In this document: positions 23,232 to 37,270 of the stretch, piece by piece | How the letters are laid out: every line of letters begins with the position of its first letter | Position numbering within the stretch: position 1 is the stretch's first letter | NCBI RefSeq assembly: GCF_000003815.2 | Contig: NC_049985.1 | Coordinates: forward strand, 1,910,543 to 1,974,542 | Source of the DNA: Branchiostoma floridae | Taxonomy: Eukaryota; Chordata; Leptocardii; Amphioxiformes; Branchiostomatidae | Reading direction: 5' to 3' | Length of the DNA: 64,000 bases | Position numbers and translations under genes: made by a program | Notes under the pieces: generated by a model | Told to the model about the DNA's origin: nothing | Seen by the model: the letters and a program-made list of their open reading frames with translations, nothing else | Databases searched by the model: none

Positions 23232-24749
23232 TGTTACACACCCTCCCGTGTGACAGTAAGCGGATATGAAACCCATTACACGTTGCATGCTCCAAGATCG
23301 TAACCTGCCAGCCACAAACTTCTTACAACCCTTTTTAGGGATGCAGTTCTTATATTACCCCAAAGAAATAAAACCCACCATAACCGTAGACATGGAAATC
23401 CAATACTCATTACGGCAAGCCTTCCTGTCATCACAACCCGAGAGTTAACACCTACAATGGGATTCAGAGTGTCCAATAGCCTTGACTTTATACCTTTTGG
23501 AACTAGTCCAGTACGTACTGTAAGAGGAACTGACTGTTTCATTTGGACATCGTCAAAATTTCATCAACGCATCAGGCAGTAATTTGCAGCGAAGTACCGG
23601 TGTAATCATCATTTACACCCCGCCAACGGATCCAAGCTTGCAGTTCGCACATCACTCACGGTTTCTCACCAAGGACACGACACTCTCCCTCCATCAATAA
23701 CATCCGTAATAAGCATTCCACACACTGCTGTAATTGATTGTTCGCTATCCCAACTTGATCACGCAGGTGACACATCCAATCAGTGCACCGAGGAGAAGGT
23801 ACCACCATGGGCTCCCATCTCTGCTGCAGTAAATGTCCGTCTACAAATCAAAAAGTTGGGGGAACAGTAGGAAAAAAATTGTGAAAAGTTTTAAACTTTG
23901 CAGAAAGTTATTAAGGGACTGGTCACAGTCATCATATGATTGTCGAAGGATCATAACCTGAAGGCTGTCTTATTGGCAGTTAGTAAGATCCTTGTTGGCA
24001 GATAGTTCTGTTACAGGAATGCAGGTCAAATTATGTATTTAACTCTGACCTCACGTGACTCAAGTCTGAGGCCTCCTTTGTCAGCAGCCACTATCAATAC
24101 AAGCTGTGGTAGTCAAATTGCCCTAGTCGACCAGTAAACTATTACTGTAGCTTCTACAACATCATATTGTACACGTGTAATGACCAACTGACTAACAACA
24201 AAGTGTCCGTGATGTCAGTGACTGAGAGATTGGCAAGACAGAAAAATTTATCAGGTATCAAGCACCTTGAATGAACTTGGCTTCAAGGTTACAACCTATT
24301 CAATAAAACACAATGGAGTCCTGGGATGGATAACGCTTTTTAGATCAACAAAGCAAAGTGCATTACGGAAGTTGGGCACATCATTGTAGGGTATCTAAAA
24401 ATCCTTTTATATCGCAATACTGGGAAGCAGGAAATTCCATGCTTTCTAGGGATATAGAATATGTGCATAGTGAAAGTTCAAATAGAGCAAAGGACATTAC
24501 AGAAATGGGGTACGCCAGCAGAGATATCTGATGGCCCTTGTGTCTCACAGCTCTCAGGCAGGGAATTCAATTATCCAAAGGCCTAAGAATACATGGTAAG
24601 AAGTTCAAACAAGTGTATCATTCAATTGTGTTACACTAACAAAGGATGTGATATGATTTCATACCACAAATACCACAAAGGAGTTGGTAATTCAGTGCTA
24701 GGTCCCAATGCTATAATGGACAATAGAGTACATGGTTGGAATAACCTCA
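23232..24749. other. Unique non-coding sequence
   Basis: No repeat match inside the window; opposing short frames at 23266-23542 have no splice context. The 23232-23840 part is compositionally balanced and could be regulatory (see findings). Confidence 0.4.
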
Positions 24750-25820
24750 CCAAATCAACACCAAGGACAAGCCTTATTCAGCATATTACAAGCTTTTGCT
24801 AGCTGACTTTGGCACCTTATCTGAAAGCAACTACAAGTAGACTTGCAGTAAATTGAAGTGAATAACACATTGTAATACATCTACAAATTCAGTCTTACTC
24901 AGCACATTACAAGCCTTTCGCCATTGACCTTCACAAAGCAAATTACAACTGTACAAGATTGGAGTGAATTACACAATGAAGTGCAGCAACAAATCCAGCA
25001 CCAAGGACAAGTACTATTCAGCACATTATCAGCTTTTAGCCATCTGACCTTCACAAAGCAAATAAGAACTATAACTAGAAGATTGAAGTGAATAACACAT
25101 TGAAGTGTAGCAATAAATTAAGCACCAAGGACAAGTGCTATTCAACACATTACAAGCCTTCAGTCAGCTGACCTTCACAAAGCAAAGTAGAACTGTAGGC
25201 AGAAGATTGAACATTGTAATGCAGCAATAAATTAAGCACCAAGGACAAGTACTATTCAGCACATTACAAGCCTTAGGCCAGCTGACCTTCACAAAGCAAA
25301 GTAGCACTATAGAAGATTGAAGACCATAAGAAAATAAAGTGCAACAACAAATTCAGAACCAAGGACAAGTCTTACTCAGCACATTACAAGCATTTGGTCA
25401 GCTGACCTTCACAAAGCAAAGTAGAACTGTAAGTAGAAGATTGAAGTGAATAACACATTGTAGTGCAGCAATAAATTAAGCACCAAGGACAAGTACTATT
25501 CAGCACATTACAAGCCTTAGGCCACCTGACCTTCACAAAGCAAATTAGAACTATAGAAGACTGAAGGGGAAAACAGAATGAAGTGCAACGTCAAGTTCAG
25601 CACCAAGGACAAGTACTATTCAGCACATTTCAAGCCTTTGGCCAGCTGACCGATACAAAGCAAATTACAACTATAACTAGAAGATTGAAGTGAATAACAC
25701 ATTGTAGTGCAGCAATAAATTAAGCACCAAGGACAAGTGCTATTCAGCACATTACAAGCCTTAAGCCACCTGACCTTCAAAAAGCAAATTACAACTGTAG
25801 AAGATTGAAGTGAACAACTT
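24750..25820. repeat. ~120-bp tandem array, nine copies
   Basis: CACCAAGGACAAGTACTATT recurs every 114-124 bp (about 24759 to 25724), with TCAGCACATTACAAGCC, CCAGCTGACCTTCACAAAGC and AGAAGATTGAAGTGAATAAC in each unit. Copies diverge by roughly 10-15%. Confidence 0.97.
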
Positions 25821-28800
25821 AATGCATCATTCTAATAGATGTATGTAGGATTCACTGTGTGGGGTCAAACAGGTAGAAATCATTCATATCCACCAGTAGG
25901 CTAATATTACATGTATTACGGAGAAAAAAATATGGGACCAACAGAAAGGCATAATCTATGTGCAAATCAACAACTGTCAGGCGTAACACTGAGTACTTGT
26001 GCTCAGAAAAAAAAACTTTCTGTACAGACTGTCCAACACTTGGAAATGGTTTGAAACTGTAATGTTAAAGCAAATATATTACTTTAATAACGCTACTATC
26101 TTGTAACCAAAATCTATTTTAAAGGATCAGTTTTTCATCTATATGAATCACTTCCTGGAGTCCTTGTCCTCAAGTGACTACCAAAACCAACTTTTCTGCA
26201 CCTTACAGCAAAACTTCTATAGCTCTTGATCTGATCTACAAAACAGACAAGCCTCTCTGTCGTAAATTTTACTGGCGTGTGATATCGCACAATCGCCAGG
26301 CTGAGGAGATCTATTTCATGCAGTCTTATCTTCAAGCTGAGCATCTCCACACTGGCCCGAAGCTAATGGTAAACTAAGAATCTATAATCCAGCAATAAAT
26401 TGTACACTCTGTATTAAAGCTGACGAAAGGGAATGGAAACACTATAGACTGCCATTTTTCTTCTCAATAATAGTCACTACATAACACGACCCAAAGTTCA
26501 CTTCTAGGTGTGATCTATTGGTTACTCCAAGGTAACAAGTTGTATCGCAACTGTAATAACATCTCTTCTCCCTAAATCAGAAACATCATGATTGAGACCA
26601 GCTCAACTGCTCACTTGGAGAGTGAGGACTAACTGACAACAAGAGAAGCAGAGGTTATGAAGGCTGCTCCTACCCTACATAGACCAGAATGGTTTTGATA
26701 TCAGGATTCTGAACACCTACGGCTTGGACATGTTTATGAAGGTTAGACATCCAGGTGAACAATGGATGAAAACGGAGATTTACTAGAATGATCACACCTT
26801 CTAGTGACGCTGGAGAAGAGTGATGATCATGGATGTCACTCGAAATGTCTGGAAATAAATCTCCATTTGTATCCGGTTGTAGAGATTCAATTGTATTTGA
26901 ACAAAGGCTTGGGCGTTTCGGTCTCATAAGATCCTAACTGAAACCTAGCCAGCCATCTTGGCAGACAAGACCGACATCGACAACCATCGGGCTCCTGCTA
27001 GAAATTAATTACCAACATGTTACTACCACTGGACTTGCCCTGCCCATTCAAGCACGAGGAGTGAATGAGGGGGTGGTGGAGCGTGTAATACCTTACACTG
27101 TTCCGGGCGCACAATACAGCCATCATATCCTACAACCATAAACTGTTATTGTCCAAAGATATCAAAAAAAGACGTTAAAATCGTGTGCCCTTGAGCAGCG
27201 TAATATCTCATCAAAAAGCAAGACTGTACGCTAAATGAACTTTGGTTGGAACCTTTCTTTACTGTTTACGACTACAGTCTTCTTTTATTGAGGTGGGAGT
27301 GTCAATTTTCTCCACAGCAATCTTACACAGCTACAGCATAAGTCATTATCCTGCTCATATAACTTAAGGAACACTGGACTAATCTACGACCAAGTGAAGG
27401 TCATTTACGGGCCAACAAAAAGTGTAATCTGAGTTTTACAGTTTATATCCCGAACACGCTACCTAATACATGTATATAAGCTGATTGCAGAGCCCTTATC
27501 TGCATATACATGATGAAGTAATCCTACGAAGTATGCAAAACTCGGTAGTAATACCAGCTTTGTAACAGAAATCCACTTTTCCAAGAAGTGCAGACCTTTC
27601 TCCTAGGAAACAGCAACAAGTCGTGATACAATGCTCATAGAGATTCACATCGCAAGCCAACGAGGGCAACAGCAATTTCCAAAGGCGTGACAAATTGCAA
27701 TCAATCACGGCGAATGTGCCGGCAACACGTCGTTTGGTGTGGAAATTAGTGCACCAAATCCCTCCGACAGTACCAATCACAATCTACTCTAACTCACAAC
27801 GCAGTAATGGCGCCAATGCACAGAATTAAATGCCCATCATTACAAATCCATTTGGCCCCAGGTTATCGGCAATTCGACAAGATTGTAACTAATTTAGCCA
27901 GCCAGGGACGTTGTGTGCTGCAAGATTTTATTCGGCAATGCGAGGAAGAAACAAGAATAATTTTCTGTTGAATGAGATGTTGAATTTCCTGTTGAATGAA
28001 ACAGTGAATGCCAATCCTACCTTCACTGCTATCTCATAAAATAAGCTATAGCCTAGTACACACTATGTCTGCCTTCGATGTATGGGCTCTGACGATCAAT
28101 ATTGACCATGGTAAATGCCTAATTCGCATCAGCCCTGCAGCGTCAGCTATGGCTCAACAGTTCTGTTTGAGAATCACACAGATAAGGTTTCTCCATTCAA
28201 CATATGCTTTCAACCTAACTTATGCATCCAGGATTCTTACCAAACGCAGCCAGGCAAGGAGAATAGGGTAGGATTAAGTTCTGGCAAAGGCAATTAAGCT
28301 TCGCGTTGCAGTGCTTTTATGGCGACAGACAGTTTGACTCCAGGGATCAGGTTACTGTGAAGGTTAAGTAACAGGAAACAGTCTCATCAGAAACGCCTTG
28401 AAATCTAAAAATTTGTAATACCTGTTTTACATATAGATAAGATGGGAATCAAAGAAAGTTGGGAATCAAAGAATTCAAAGTAGTTTTTTGGGAGACTCTT
28501 CTAAGAATTTCAATTCTCATCTGACAAGATGTGCCAGAAATGGAAAGAGCACTTCTTTTCATCCTGGATTCAATTCTGTTACTGCCATCTTCTGAGAGCC
28601 ATATGCTAGCCAAGATGCAGTACCCGCAATTTGTTATCAGGCCTTGAAGCTATTTTTTTCCTCTACTGCTCCTAAAGTGTTCCAAACAGACATTCAGACT
28701 GTCTTAAAGTGAGACTCAATTGTCCCAGTACTAGCACGTTAAATGGCATGACATTTACTAACAGCAGAAAATGCATTTCACAAGTTCATCTTTGCAACAT

Positions 28801-30068
28801 GTTATAAGTTATATGCTTATGGGAAAAAATGAAAGGAATTTTATGCTAAATGTTGCCTTCAGAAGAGAATTGGTTAAGACGTACTTTGTGCTTGTATTGA
28901 CCACACATGCCTCGGACATGGGATTTTTTAAATGTCCTAGAATTGTCCCGAGCCATATTTTGGCGGCCAGGGGCTCTATGTACACTGTTAATTTCAAGCC
29001 CTTGTCATGCTTGTGCTAAAGTGACCAAGGCCATCCACGCATGCAGCATGCCAGAAGAGAAAGTATATTTTTATGCCTAATGTACACTTCATGACATTCT
29101 CATACTGAGTCATAGTGTGTACAAAGAGCCAAAAGAATAGGAAGATTGAATTCATGCCAAAATTTGCTGACACCCTTTAAACCAGCTACCTGCGGATGGA
29201 CGATAAACAATCAGCATGTAGTGACAGTTTTGTTTCACTTCTGGAGCCACACGTAGACCCCATTTAGGCTGCAAAGACACAGCGGGGCCACTTCCCATTA
29301 CATCTGTATCAAAAGTGTATCCCACTGGCACGGCCCTTTTACACACCAGACTAGATAAACTTTACGCAAACCCCTGCGAGGCTCAACTTTGCTGCCGTAC
29401 CATTTTGCCGTAAATTTCTCCACTTGTGTGATGTACAGGGACCACATTTAGCCTAACATATTACTCTTTTAATCTAACAGAAAGGCTTGTGTACATGATG
29501 GTTGAATACACATGCGCACGGCGAGCTCAAAAGGGAGATACCGGATGCCACATCCCACTTTCATGAACCACATTGATGTGTACGCACAAAAGGTTAGTGC
29601 GTCATATGGGTATTTCTCAAGCCGGATACATCCTTTATAATCATGTGTGACCTTCTTACACATGTAATTGATTTTGGTAAGCTACTGATACTTTCAGCAG
29701 TAGGCTATTACAGGGATGTACAAGTAACAAGGCAGGCACACATAGGCTGTATTTACTGAGGGTTAGCGGACAAAATTATATTCATAATCTTACAATTAGT
29801 GGAAAGTGAACAGAAAAGGCTGGCTTGAAGGTAATGGCACGTGACAGTCAAAATTGGTGACTAGATTACAAAAGTTTTTCCTGAAAGGTATCATAAGTTT
29901 TGTTGGAGTACAGAAATTGTTTCAGATGGATAAGGAAATGGGAACTGCCACACCTCACTTGTACAAACGTCATGCTGTTGACACAAAATCAAACTAAATC
30001 CCCACTTAAAACGAATCTGAATCCAAAGAAGTTTCTTTTGTACAGCAAGATTTGACTCCCTAGCTCAC
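25821..30068. other. Long stretch with no gene recognised
   Basis: About 4.2 kb. A minus-strand fragment of the hammerhead-family tail lies near 26735-26760 (complement of CACCTGGATGTCTAACCTT). 27480-27910 is repeat-free, GC-balanced sequence. Short frames on both strands show no domains. Confidence 0.4.
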
Positions 30069-30098
30069 AACTTTCTTTCTTTCTTTCTTTCTTTATTG
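30069..30098. repeat. (CTTT)n microsatellite next to LINE-like end
   Basis: CTTTCTTTCTTTC run followed by TTATTGACAATGAGACAAG, a form common at minus-strand retroelement tails. A related junction occurs at 55290-55325. Confidence 0.7.
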
Positions 30099-30394
30099 AC
30101 AATGAGACAAGTCATTACAAGGGTCTGCCTAGGCAGCTTTGGGCTGGTAGCGGCAAAACCTACAAAAATGCGGTTGCTTTACTCAATAGTAAGGAAAATT
30201 GTACTTTCTTTATACCAACCAACTGCAAAAGACTCTGTTTCTTTGATTTGCAAATGACAAACACATTGTGGTCATCACAACTTTTGTGGAAAAATCACTA
30301 TAATCCACGACCAGTGGCCATATTCACTGATCCTATCATCATCAACATCGGCATTCACTCGTGGCCGAGCATCAAAGTTCATGTCAGACCAGCC

Positions 30395-30747
30395 CAGGGC
30401 TCTAGCCAGCGTCCGTTTTTCCGTCAATTGACAGAAATTTGCTGCGTGTGGCGGAAAAATTTTAAAACCAATCCGTCAACCTTGACAAACAGAAATCCTT
30501 GGTAGAACTTGAAGCAGAAGCTACAGGCGGCTTGGGGATGCCGTCCACAGCCGTAAAAGCCACACACTGTTTGTTTTGCTATTGTTATTATTGTTGGCGA
30601 AGTGTGTCAGTGACCTTTTGCATACAATAATCTCATTAAAAACATGTTTTCAAGGTCTCACTTCTGTCTCTTTAACTCCTGGAAAAGTGTTTTTGCGACA
30701 ATGGGAATTGGCTGACGGAAAACAATTTCGAGCTGGCTAGAGCCCTG
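30395..30747. mobile_element. hAT-like MITE, CAGGGCTCTAGCCAGC family, copy 2
   Basis: A 353-bp element. Flanks GACCAGCC (30387-30394) and GGCCAGCC (30748-30755) match at 7 of 8. Ends and interior (TTTTTCCGTCAATTGAC, TGGGAATTGGCTGACGG) match the copy at 9460-9800. Confidence 0.92.
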
Positions 30748-30755
30748 GGCCAGCC

Positions 30756-33040
30756 TCAGTTGCTGCCTGTTGGTGGGGATGTCTGATCCTATAACCTCCT
30801 AGCAACTCTCACGTCTTTCTGCCCAGCTGCAGATCGATGCTAGAACCGCAGGCATTCTGTGCACAACTTATTAACTGATTACGGTTCAAAGGAACACGTT
30901 ATTCCCACCGACCGATAATCACCCGAGGCAAACAGCACGCAAATCTCACCGCCGATGTCAAACTCTGAGTGTAGTCAGGAAGGGAGGTCTGTAAAAGTCA
31001 GCTAGAACATCGTGACTGAGATTATATGCAGGGTTTGAAATGAAGGTTTGGCTGGTCTTTTTGGGCACCAAGATTTCTATTGAGACAAGCAGTCTGTAAT
31101 GACAGAATACCTATTTTAAGTCAAGCAAATCTGTGTTCAATTTCAGACTGACCTTAAGCCAAGTTAAGGCTTTCGATAGACTACAGACTTCTGATCTCAA
31201 TGATCTCTATACTACTGATCTCAGTGCAGTTTAGCTAAAATGAAAACGACAAACTGATGAGCTTTATGTTATCTTTCCCTGGTCATGATCATGAAAGACA
31301 AGACAAATTTTACAGTATTTACAGCTTCACTGTACCAGAGAAATTAGCTCTTTTCAATAAGTGGACCATGGTTTAAAGTCCCGTCTTCAGGACTGCAGCC
31401 CTGTCCAGTCGAAAGTGGACACAATGATGTGAACCCCACATATCTAATGAAGCTGCCCAACACACAACCATGCAAACATGGCTGAGAAAGGTTGTGGCTA
31501 CAGATTTCTGACTTTACCCCAGGCATTTCCAAATATCATTCCGATCTCCAGTCAGCACCTGCCAAAGCTCACTGCACTATTTCCACCCCTTGGCTCTTAT
31601 CTGAGTGTTTTATCCCTCTGCATGTAAACATGTACAGTTCCCTCTAGCTTTAGCCACGCACAAATTACAGCCATAAACAACATGGTGGCATAGTGTTCAG
31701 CATGGCAGTAATATGTATCATATAATATGTTATGGTTACATTATTGTTGCAGTTATTTCGTAATATGATTTATAATACGTATTGTTTAGGCTACTTCTGG
31801 TTTGTTTCAATTACGAGTAGTAATTGGCATTTATTCTAATTTCTTGTGCCTTTGATTTTATTTGATATTGATATGTTATGTCTGGGGATTCAAATGAACA
31901 TGCTTAAAAAAGATACCAGTTAAGGTGACTGTTTCACCAAGTTGCTGCTATAATTACTCTTATTATATGAGTGTGTAAGTAGTTTAATTAACACAAATTT
32001 TATTGTCCATTTATTGCAAATTTACAAACAGCCAGGTGGCCCCAGTCAACTTAGTTGCCATGTTTTTCACCGGATCAAAGTCTACAAAAAAACACCCAAA
32101 ACCATCAACGATTCTCTGATTACACTATATTGGAATTGTTTTTTTTCCATAGCCAAAGTATTTAATGCTGTCCTTAATCATGGCGATCCCAAAGTAGAAA
32201 ACTACTCCTTCTCCTGGCATGGCCCACATTCGTTTTCTCTGACACGTAGATGTTGGCAGGCTGGCTGCTTTGCACCAAAATGGTGGTGACGGATGGAAAA
32301 GCTTTGGGAAACAACTTCAGCACAATCTGACAACACTCAGAAACATCAAGCGTTCCCCCACACACCACGGGTCCAACAGACTGCCTCACAATATTATCTC
32401 TCGGTGGTGCCGGCGAGGATTTTTCAGGGATTCTGTCAGCGGTACAAGCGGTGCGTAATCTCTGGACGCAGAGTGGGCTAAGGTTGAAGGTCGCCGAAAG
32501 GACACGAACATTTTGGCGTTGCTGCTTTGTGCTCCGCGCTGATTTCTACAATGGCAGTAACATCTCGACTGAAAGGAGAGCTCATCATACATTTCCTACA
32601 ACACCAGCTTTTTATATGGGTGAACAAACTCTGAATAAATGCCCCATTCAAAACCTCAAATGGCCCCTGGCCGATGTTGGTTGTATGGAAAAGTTTACTT
32701 TGTTTATCAACTTGTTTGAACCTTTCTTTATACACGAATGCTCAAATCGGCCTGCAGGCTGCTTATTTTCAATGAGGTTGTGAGGGAAGAGGTAAGGGTG
32801 AAATGAAATATAACAAAGATACATATTATCTCTACCATTTAGCTGTTATTATCTCTACCATTTAGCTGTTACTATCATGAGTTGTTTGTTATTCATTATT
32901 CAATAAAAGTTGTTTCATCATCTTTCGTTACTATCGTTCATCTTAAACAATACTAAGAAACATGGGGAAGGAGTACTATATTCGCCTCCATCTCTCCTTG
33001 CACATGTATCTTGCTTGGATGTTATGTTACTCATTATCAC
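30756..33040. other. No gene recognised
   Basis: Mostly unique sequence. 32170-32600 is GC-richer with overlapping short frames on both strands, none with a recognised motif. Confidence 0.4.
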
Positions 33041-33145
33041 CGGTTACATTATCATCCGGGCATGCTGGTTGCACGGTGGCCATGACTCTATCCCTCCATC
33101 CTTCCCTATCCTCCATAGCCTTGGGCAGATCTTCAGCCGAGCAGC
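33041..33145 (-). mobile_element. Possible non-LTR retrotransposon end fragment
   Basis: TTATCATCCGGGCATGC..TCCCTATCCTCCATAGCC resembles minus-strand ends of LINE families, with a residual ATC motif. Weak evidence. Confidence 0.35.
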
Positions 33146-33830
33146 CAGCATCTTCAAAAATCTTTTAAATGTGTGCAAAATAACAATGAAAAGGAGAGGA
33201 AACGACAAATCAAGCTGGTGTGGCTGAAGAAGTGCTCCAAGGTTTTTTCCCCACAAAATCAGCCTTTCGCGTGGGCGAACAAACTGCCAACTGACTCCTT
33301 ATTCTAACCTGAGAATAGCTCCAAGGCAATAAAGGCTGAGAAGAGAAGTGGACCAAGAGAGCCCACCATACATCACGACCTCCCACGGCTGACAGAAATG
33401 GATGGACCTGAGATCTAGACTGACGGCAATGCCTCGGGACTAACTAGCTTAGCCATATACCGTACTGTACAGTTATACATTACTTGAATCCCCTCTCTCA
33501 GAGGCTGCGTTTGTGCTGCAACAATGTGTCAAAAGATTTGATAGATCGTTTAACGAACTACAAAGACAAAGAGAAAATCTGTTTACATTTATTGTGTTTT
33601 GCCATCTAAAGAATCAAAATGTCAAATCAAATCATGAAATCAAGAGACATACAATGTACAAATCCATTTTGGTCTCTATACGGTCACTCAGCTATCTTCG
33701 TGTAGTGGAAAGGGTGCCTCAGCAGAATGTATCAGCAATAATTTTGTCAAAATAAGACATTGCAGGCACTGAACTAATGCTTCTAACTCTGTACACACAG
33801 TAGAACATGTCTCCATCTTCAGGTCCATTA

Positions 33831-34006
33831 CTGTAAAATGCAGAAATTTTCGCGGTGGTTTTACCTTCGCGGTTTTCTCATTACAAAGTTACCACGAACA
33901 CTTTTCCATGGTAGGAAGAGACTACAGTGCATGCTGCTACCGCAAACATAAAATCACCACCAACAGTCCTTTTTTCCGCTATCGCGAACTTCAATGCATA
34001 ATACAG
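33831..34006. mobile_element. MITE, CTGTAAATGCAG family, copy 3 (shortened)
   Basis: Starts CTGTAAAATGCAG after TA (33829-33830). Interior TTCGCGGTGGTTTTACC and CAGTGCATGCTGCTACCGC. The right end ATGCATAATACAG is degraded. Confidence 0.85.
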
Positions 34007-34590
34007 TTTTCCGGGAGGCTGCTGTACAAGAAGATGCTCGTCTTACTGACGCCTTGACATGTACGCAAGTGCACTCTGCTGACATAACCTCAGGTGCATA
34101 ATTCACTTTCACTCACGTCTGACAGGTGCGTAATTCACTTTTACTTTCATGCCTGGCAGGGAAGCTGTTGACAACTCGGCGCCAAGAAATGGTCAACAGA
34201 AAAAGGATTTGGCAACCGAATAAATTATTTTTGGCCCTTTCAACTACTGATCCTTTTACCTTAAAAGGTTTTGAGGTAACCGGAGAACATTAGTCCATTA
34301 ACTTTTGACCAGATACTGGTAATGTGGAATATCTAATATATAATTGGTCACTAAATATACAGCTTCCCTACACATGTACATCATTTTTTTTAAAGATTGC
34401 ACTAGTCTTTATGGTTAAAGGAATGTCTGATTGATAACATTAAGTCGACATATGTATGTGCGTTTGTGTGTACTTGTCTGTGTGTGTATCGGGCAGGCAC
34501 ATACAAAAATTTACTAGCCCGAACCAACTTTTCACTTGCCCAAAATTCAAATATCACTTTTATATGCATTTTCACTTCCAGCAATGAAAT
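34007..34590. other. No feature seen
   Basis: A motif CACTTCCAGCAATG just before the TA repeat recurs at 51045 and may belong to a dispersed repeat. Confidence 0.4.
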
Positions 34591-34591
34591 T

Positions 34592-34799
<208 letters not shown>

Positions 34800-34803
<4 letters not shown>

Positions 34804-35934
34804 CAGCCTAATCTACACAGTCAAACATTTCTCCTTATTTTTGTGATTTTCCCCATTGACAAAAGCATAAAGGACCCTATCTACAGTGGCCACCTGTCCA
34901 CATAGAACACATTTTATTGCTTCCCTGATCATGAGTATTTTCAGGGGGCAGCTTTGACCGTACACATACATGTATATGACATTGTAAATATGATGCAAGT
35001 GTAGGTTCAGTGCCCCTACGGAAGTCTGTGTAAGCTCTGTAAATTTCTCCAATAAACTTGTCAGCATCGCTGATAGGAGGTCTTATCCCCCACTTTCATG
35101 GGAGTCTAGCTAGACTCACAGCTGGCGCCAATTCAAATCACACGGAGACCACTTACGCTTCATTGTATTGCTCCAGTGTTAGTGTGTCCATAACATAAAA
35201 TATAGCAGTGGTCGTGACACAATTAGGTCTGCTACTTTGGGAGTCACACAGCCTATACTTTTACTTGCATGGCAAAGTCCAAGTTACATGTGGAGATTCA
35301 CTTTGTTCAACAACTTGAGTGCAGTGGAGTGGAGCAACTTGTTGGTTTTTATGTTTAACTTTACCTTCGCAGAAGGACAACATACTGTTTTTGCTAAGTG
35401 TACTCTTCTCCTACAAACAAATAAGGTCAACGACCTGGACCAGACGGCTGTCACCATGGTTACCGGTAAAGTAGCAGACACCCTGTGGTGTTTGGTTACA
35501 TAATGTAGCAAATGGCTTAAATATAAGTGTTACAAAGAATAAAGGTAAGAGTAGTCAGTGTTAGCCTTCAACATGTGAAGCAAACATTATATAATATTAT
35601 ATTTGCTTGCAAATGTCACCTTTCTAATTTTTTTTCAAAGGAACAATGCATGGTGGAGGCCTCTATTAACAAAGATGGACAATATAGAATACAAGACTAG
35701 TAGACGTGCAAAACAGACTTTCATGTGACAAGCTGGCCAATGATGGATTATGTAGTATACTGTCAAACATGCCCAAGAAGACCACTCAGGGGACAAAAAA
35801 AATCAGGTCTATAAGGACAGGCGGTCAACATTGACAGAGTCTCAATGCCAGTGTAAATGGGAAAAATCATCTAACGAAGGGACCACCAAAGAGTAGTCAC
35901 ATTGGCCAGGAGGTAGTCACTTGTGTAGTATTGC
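34800..35934. other. No gene recognised
   Basis: Contains a degraded end of the CAGTCAAACCTG family near 35757 (ACTGTCAAACATGCCC). Short frames only. Confidence 0.4.
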
Positions 35935-35979
35935 AAGTAATGGATAAAGGTTACCTCACGGATAAAGGTGAACTAGCAT
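35935..35979. mobile_element. MITE, ATGCTAGTTCACC family, right-end fragment
   Basis: TTACCTCACGGATAAAGG then TGAACTAGCAT, followed by TA (35980-35981). Only the right end is present. Confidence 0.75.
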
Positions 35980-36324
35980 TACCCATTCCCTGCCTTAGGC
36001 TTGGAAAGCCTTTGAAAAAGTTACACCAAATCAGACACAGAAGTCTTAGAACACAATTATAACAGCTCAAGGCAGAGATGTTCCTATCATGATTCACCTT
36101 TAACTCATTGTGAAAAGTTACCGAGATGTGAATAGCAGATGACGTGCGAACTACGTTTATCTTGTGGGCCTGTATCCTCTGACGTCAGTTTGGAAGTAGT
36201 CATGTGAGGAATGGAGATTTGCCGGCGGCGTTTTCAATGATAAAGAGTCACTGTCAGAGGGAATCTTCTTTATGGGAAACTGAAAAGTCAACTTAACTTG
36301 ATAACGTTATCAGATTTCTCATGG

Positions 36325-36425
36325 AACTACAGTCAAACCGGCACTAGTGACCACCTCTAAATAAGGACAAACTAGCCATTTTACATACAGTCAAATCTGT
36401 CCTAATGACCATTAATGCATTGTTG
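36325..36425. repeat. Two ends of the CAGTCAAACCTG family
   Basis: TACAGTCAAACCGGCACTAG and TACAGTCAAATCTGTCCTAA lie 58 bp apart in the same orientation; relatives of the element at 56916-57401. Confidence 0.6.
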
Positions 36426-37059
36426 TTAGTCCCTTAGGAATCCTTATACTGTCAAATACACAAAACTAAGGACTACATTTTTCCACTAGTACACATCAAA
36501 AAGGACAATGAATCACTAATTCATAACATCAAAATATATCTTCTAATTCATTCCCATTCTATGATTTCTATGATGTATAGATCCAACAGTTTGCGTCTGC
36601 TTGGAGCCCAGTGGGGTAACATCATTATCAAGGCACAGACAATATCATGACCCCAGCAGGTCAAATGTCACTGGTTGCCGATAGGTCAAGGCTTGTTGAT
36701 GCTGACCCCTGACCCCCATTAGGACAGCGTGTGCCTTCCTCACGACCAAGGATGAGAAGTTCATGGCAACCAAATGGATTTCTGTCTAGCAGTAACAGGT
36801 TTTTTTTTCCATTATCTACAGTCAACGATATCACGAGCATTAAGCTTACGAGTTGTAATATATCTTATCTACTAGCAATGAAGAAGGTCAGACAAACAAA
36901 ACCTGGTAATAAGATACAATATACAAAATTTACGCAAGCAACAAAAATATTGTTGTTAATATAACTCTGATATCTTGAAAGGCTTGGCTTATCAGAAAAT
37001 CACATCTCACTTGCAGAGTTACCGTGAAATTGGCGTACACGGGCACAGCCTAAACGAGG
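36426..37059. other. No feature seen
   Basis: AT-rich unique sequence. Confidence 0.4.
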
Positions 37060-37061
37060 TA

Positions 37062-37270
37062 CTGTAAATGCAGAGATGTTCGCGGTGGTTTTATGTTCAC
37101 GGTTTTTGCGGTGGCCACTTCACCGCTAACTTAAAACTACCTCGGATAATTTTTCCATCATAGTTTCAGACGACAGTCTATGGCGCTGCTGCAAACTTAA
37201 AATGGCCGCGAAAACTCCATTTTCCTGCTAATGCGAAATTAAATCCCCGCGAAATCAAATACATTTACAG
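37062..37270. mobile_element. MITE, CTGTAAATGCAG family, copy 4
   Basis: A 209-bp element with TA at 37060-37061 and 37271-37272. Ends CTGTAAATGCAGAGATG and ATACATTTACAG. Interior matches the 18339-18546 copy throughout. Confidence 0.92.

Noticed and set aside
24750-25820. Could the regular 120-bp array be a CRISPR?
   Set aside because: Eukaryotic context, no unique spacers between identical short repeats; it is a minisatellite.
26560-27120. Possible phase-matching upstream TMEM131 exon ends (minus strand, ..GAG CA|GTTGAG near 26605 and ..GAA CA|GTGTAA near 27102)
   Set aside because: Donors are poor and the peptides do not resemble the family.
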